Of a DNA stretch of 64,000 nucleotides, positions 61,478 through 64,000 are shown one piece after another. Position 1 is the first letter of the stretch. Every line of letters starts with the position of its first letter. The notes below the pieces were generated by a model. The model was given only the letters and a program-made list of their open reading frames with translations, was not told the DNA's origin and searched no databases. The position numbers and the translations under genes were made by a program. Origin of the DNA: Lachnospiraceae bacterium (GTDB lineage: Bacteria > Bacillota > Clostridia > Lachnospirales > Lachnospiraceae); assembly GCA_017526745.1 (NCBI GenBank), contig JAFXQX010000014.1, positions 1-64,000 of the forward strand. Direction: 5' to 3'.

Positions 61478-61534
61478 AAAGCAACAACGATTATGTTGCT
61501 TTTTGTTGAAAATACAACATTTTTTCAGTATAAT
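61478..61534 (+). promoter_or_regulatory. Promoter of the GH13-like gene with overlapping inverted repeats
   Basis: TTGAAA (61506-61511) and TATAAT (61529-61534) are 17 nt apart. AAAGCAAC (61478-61485) pairs with GTTGCTTT (61495-61502), and TGTTG (61504-61508) with CAACA (61515-61519), so GTTG/CAAC repeats cover the -35 box. They could form an operator, or a terminator for either direction. Confidence 0.6.
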
Positions 61535-61561
61535 AAGCTGATATGAAAAGCAGGACGGCAT

Positions 61562-63469
61562 ATGACAGGTAACGTTATCAACCAACAAAATCATAAGATG
61601 GGGAGCGGGTTTCCCTTAGGTGCCCTGCCGGTCAGAAACGGAGTGATGTTCACAACATCGATACCTTTCAGAAAAACGCTTGAACTGTTCATCTATAACG
61701 ACAGGCGCGATGTCATAGACCGGATCGACATGAGGTCGTATGAGACTTCCTGCGGTGTATATTCGTGCATCGTGGAGACCGCCTGGGAGGACGGATACGG
61801 GTATTGTTATGAAGCGGACGGAGTAAAGGTCTTCGATCCCTACATAATGAATACGAATGATACCAGGGATTTCCCGTCAGGTTCCGGTCCTGTCATATCA
61901 GCTGTATACAAGAATGATTTTGACTGGGAAGATGACAGGCTTCCTCATCATCCGTATAACGATATCATTTCCTATCAGCTTCATGTCCGCGGGTTTACGG
62001 CCCATTCCTCATCCAAGGTCAGGAATAAAGGCAGGTTTTCGGGTATTGTCGAAAAGATCCCATATCTTAAGGATCTTGGGATCAACCAGATAGTCCTTAT
62101 GCCGTCTTATGAGTTTGATGAGGTCATTAGACAATCAAAACCTGTTTCGATGGACACCATCGACTACAAGACTGATCCCAACAGGCCCAATACATCGAGG
62201 GTCAATTTCTGGGGGTTTGCTAACGGATGTTATTTTATGCCCAAGGCCGCATTTTCAGCAGGCGATCCCGTTAATGAATTCAAGAATATGGTGAAGATGC
62301 TTCACAAGGCGGGTATCGAAGTGATCATGAGATTCTACTTCCCCGATGCGGTCAATCCCTCCATGATCCCGCATATCCTCGGCTTCTGGGCCAGGGAATA
62401 CCATGTTGACGGATTTTTCCTGATGGGCGTGAATATCCCCATGGATATGATAGCAGCTGATATTTATCTTCGCGACATGAAGATATACGGCGTGTTCTTC
62501 GACAAAGAATCGATCACGCGCAGAAAATACGTCTGCAACAGGAACATGGCATATGTGAACCCGGACTTCATGAACACATGCAGGAAGTTCTTAAAGAGTG
62601 ACGAGAACATGCTTTCCGACTTTTTATACAGGCAGCGCCTGAACCCGGCGGATGTGCATGTCATTAATTACATAAGCGACTATAACGCTTTTACCTTAAA
62701 TGACCTTGTCTCATATGATTACAAGCATAATGAGGATAACAATGAGGATAACAATGACGGCGAGAACTTCAATTACAGCTGGAACTGCGGCGTTGAAGGG
62801 CCGACACGCAAAAAGTCGATAATGCTCCTTCGCACCAGGCAGATAAGAAATGCACTTGTTTTTCTGCTCCTGGCGCAGGGAACCCCCATGCTAAATGCCG
62901 GAGATGAGTTCTTAAACACACAGAACGGAAATAACAATCCGTACTGCCAGGACAATGAGACAGGCTGGGTCGTATGGAAGGACAATGTCCAGAGCCGTAC
63001 GGTATTTGAATTTACAAAGATGCTGATAAAGCTCCGTATGTCCCATCCCGTACTTCATCCCGAAAGAGAGTTCCGCCTGATGGATTATGCCGCATGCGGA
63101 TTCCCGGATCTGTCCTATCATGGCGATATGGCGTGGAATGCGCGGTTTGATAACCACCTTCGTCATGTCGGCATAATGATATGCGGAAAATACGCAAGGC
63201 TTTCCCATACCAGAGAGGATGATTCGTTCTACATCGCATATAACATGCACTGGGAAGATCACACATTTGCCCTTCCGAAACTGGAAAAAGGTTATTCCTG
63301 GGAAGTTTTGTTCTACACGTGTGATGACCATTCAGCCGGCATTATCCGGTCATCCCTTTCAAAAGGGGCCGACAGCGTAACGGTACCGGACCGTACCGTT
63401 GTCGTTCTTACGTCAGTAAGGGATACGGGTGACAATATAAAAGAAACCAAGGAAAAGAGGAGAGTGTAA
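61562..63469 (+). CDS. GH13 debranching-enzyme-like protein lacking catalytic residues
   Basis: A 635-residue protein with the layout of bacterial GlgX/isoamylase: an N-terminal CBM48-like domain (~15-120), an alpha-amylase barrel (~130-520; HVRGFTAHSS, YLKDLGINQIVLMP, NFWGFANGCYFMPK) and a C-terminal beta-domain. The catalytic positions are all changed. Region I reads MRFYFPD (256-262) in place of a DVVYNH-type motif. The nucleophile in DGFRFD is Met288 (DGFFLMG). The acid/base Glu is Val311 (YGVFFD for GEPWD). The stabilising HD is Tyr374-Asn375. It should bind, not cut, alpha-glucan. trpS follows directly. Confidence 0.8.
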   Translation: MTGNVINQQNHKMGSGFPLGALPVRNGVMFTTSIPFRKTLELFIYNDRRDVIDRIDMRSYETSCGVYSCIVETAWEDGYGYCYEADGVKVFDPYIMNTNDTRDFPSGSGPVISAVYKNDFDWEDDRLPHHPYNDIISYQLHVRGFTAHSSSKVRNKGRFSGIVEKIPYLKDLGINQIVLMPSYEFDEVIRQSKPVSMDTIDYKTDPNRPNTSRVNFWGFANGCYFMPKAAFSAGDPVNEFKNMVKMLHKAGIEVIMRFYFPDAVNPSMIPHILGFWAREYHVDGFFLMGVNIPMDMIAADIYLRDMKIYGVFFDKESITRRKYVCNRNMAYVNPDFMNTCRKFLKSDENMLSDFLYRQRLNPADVHVINYISDYNAFTLNDLVSYDYKHNEDNNEDNNDGENFNYSWNCGVEGPTRKKSIMLLRTRQIRNALVFLLLAQGTPMLNAGDEFLNTQNGNNNPYCQDNETGWVVWKDNVQSRTVFEFTKMLIKLRMSHPVLHPEREFRLMDYAACGFPDLSYHGDMAWNARFDNHLRHVGIMICGKYARLSHTREDDSFYIAYNMHWEDHTFALPKLEKGYSWEVLFYTCDDHSAGIIRSSLSKGADSVTVPDRTVVVLTSVRDTGDNIKETKEKRRV

Positions 63470-64000
63470 ATGTTACAAGACAAAAAGGTCCTGTTTTCGG
63501 GAATGCAGGCAACAGGTAACCTTACGATCGGAAATTATCTCGGAGCGCTTCAGAACTGGGTGAAACTGTCCGATGAATACGAATGCTTTTATTCGGTTGT
63601 GGATCTTCATTCCATAACGGTCAGGCAGGACCCGGCAGAGCTTAGGAAGCGTGCGAGAAAGCTTCTGACACTGTATATCGCTGCGGGACTCGATCCCGAT
63701 AAGAACTGCATCTACTATCAGTCCCACGTATCGGCACATGCGGAACTTGCATGGATACTGAACTGCTTTACATACATGGGCGAACTGAACCGTATGACAC
63801 AGTTCAAGGATAAGTCATCCAAACATGCCGACAACATCAATGCCGGATTGTTCACGTATCCGGTGCTCATGGCTGCCGACATTCTGTTATATCAGGCCGA
63901 CGTGGTACCGGTCGGTATCGACCAGATGCAGCATCTGGAGCTTACAAGAGATATCGCACAGCGCTTCAATTCCGTATACGGTGATGTCTTTACCGTTCCG
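63470..64000 (+). CDS. trpS: Tryptophanyl-tRNA synthetase (3' end outside window)
   Basis: The first 177 residues of a class I synthetase. The HIGH-type motif is TIGNYLGAL within [14 protein letters not shown], and DLHSITV, TQFKDKS and [19 protein letters not shown] match TrpRS. AAGAGGAGAG precedes ATG 63470 on the 3' end of the GH13-like gene. The KMSKS motif and C-terminus lie beyond the window. Confidence 0.93.
   Translation, partial: MLQDKKVLFSGMQATGNLTIGNYLGALQNWVKLSDEYECFYSVVDLHSITVRQDPAELRKRARKLLTLYIAAGLDPDKNCIYYQSHVSAHAELAWILNCFTYMGELNRMTQFKDKSSKHADNINAGLFTYPVLMAADILLYQADVVPVGIDQMQHLELTRDIAQRFNSVYGDVFTVP

Noticed and set aside
62725..62760. Short tandem repeat in the GH13-like gene
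   Set aside because: Only two to three copies of a 12-nt unit encoding Asn/Glu/Asp; normal debranching enzymes have a similar acidic stretch here.

Overview
The window looks like a chromosome segment of an anaerobic low-to-mid-GC Firmicute, most likely a member of the Lachnospiraceae (Clostridia). The evidence is the Firmicutes order plsX-acpP-rnc-smc-ftsY ... ylxM-ffh-rpsP-khpA-rimM-trmD-rplS-lepB-rbgA-lepB-rnhB-ylqG/ylqH-yraN, the pairing of an ACT-domain protein with a UPF0210 protein, Shine-Dalgarno sequences of AGGAGG type, and the absence of any respiratory-chain genes apart from a soluble formate dehydrogenase module. This placement is inferred from gene content; no search was run.

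Region 1 (1-7.6 kb) is an accessory block of four secreted, repeat-rich surface proteins. The first is cut by the window edge. Three of them share a C-terminal module, and two of those also share a longer upstream module. The gene at 908 has a promoter whose -35/-10 spacer contains a run of nine G residues, a layout typical of phase-variable promoters, and a ten-G run lies further upstream. A gene fragment, a short palindrome and a tRNA-Leu(CAA) close this region.

Region 2 (8.2-20.9 kb) is one dense, co-directional operon for formate oxidation and its molybdenum/tungsten cofactor. It holds an NuoF-tail/GltD-like flavoprotein, a NuoG-type formate dehydrogenase with Cys in place of selenocysteine, MoaA, a MOSC-MogA fusion, ModC-ModA-ModB molybdate import, MoeA, a second molybdopterin-binding protein, a MobB-MoaC fusion and MobA. 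The operon therefore supplies metal uptake, most cofactor steps and the enzyme that uses the cofactor. Molybdopterin synthase (MoaD/MoaE) and FdhD are not here.

Region 3 (20.9-25.3 kb) has a DUF2156 acyl/aminoacyl-transferase-like gene overlapping a 1016-residue fusion of an EamA-type transporter, a Cache sensor, HAMP and a PP2C (SpoIIE-type) phosphatase. A small zinc-finger/anti-sigma-like membrane protein follows.

Region 4 (25.3-54.4 kb) is housekeeping: polA, coaE, an FtsA-like ATPase with a long extension, a metallo-hydrolase, ACT and UPF0210 proteins surrounded by three hairpin repeats, tmcAL, pta, rpmF, plsX, acpP, rnc, smc, ftsY, ilvA, an unknown secreted protein, and then the ribosome/secretion cluster through yraN. 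Two promoters here (ylxM and lepB) put the start codon at or very near the predicted transcription start.

Region 5 (54.4-64 kb) contains a convergent long-form PRPP synthetase, gltX, a decayed UvrD-like helicase copy, a hybrid histidine kinase, the intact helicase paralogue, a DUF1292 protein, a GH13 glycogen-debranching-like protein that has lost all of its catalytic carboxylates, and the 5' part of trpS.
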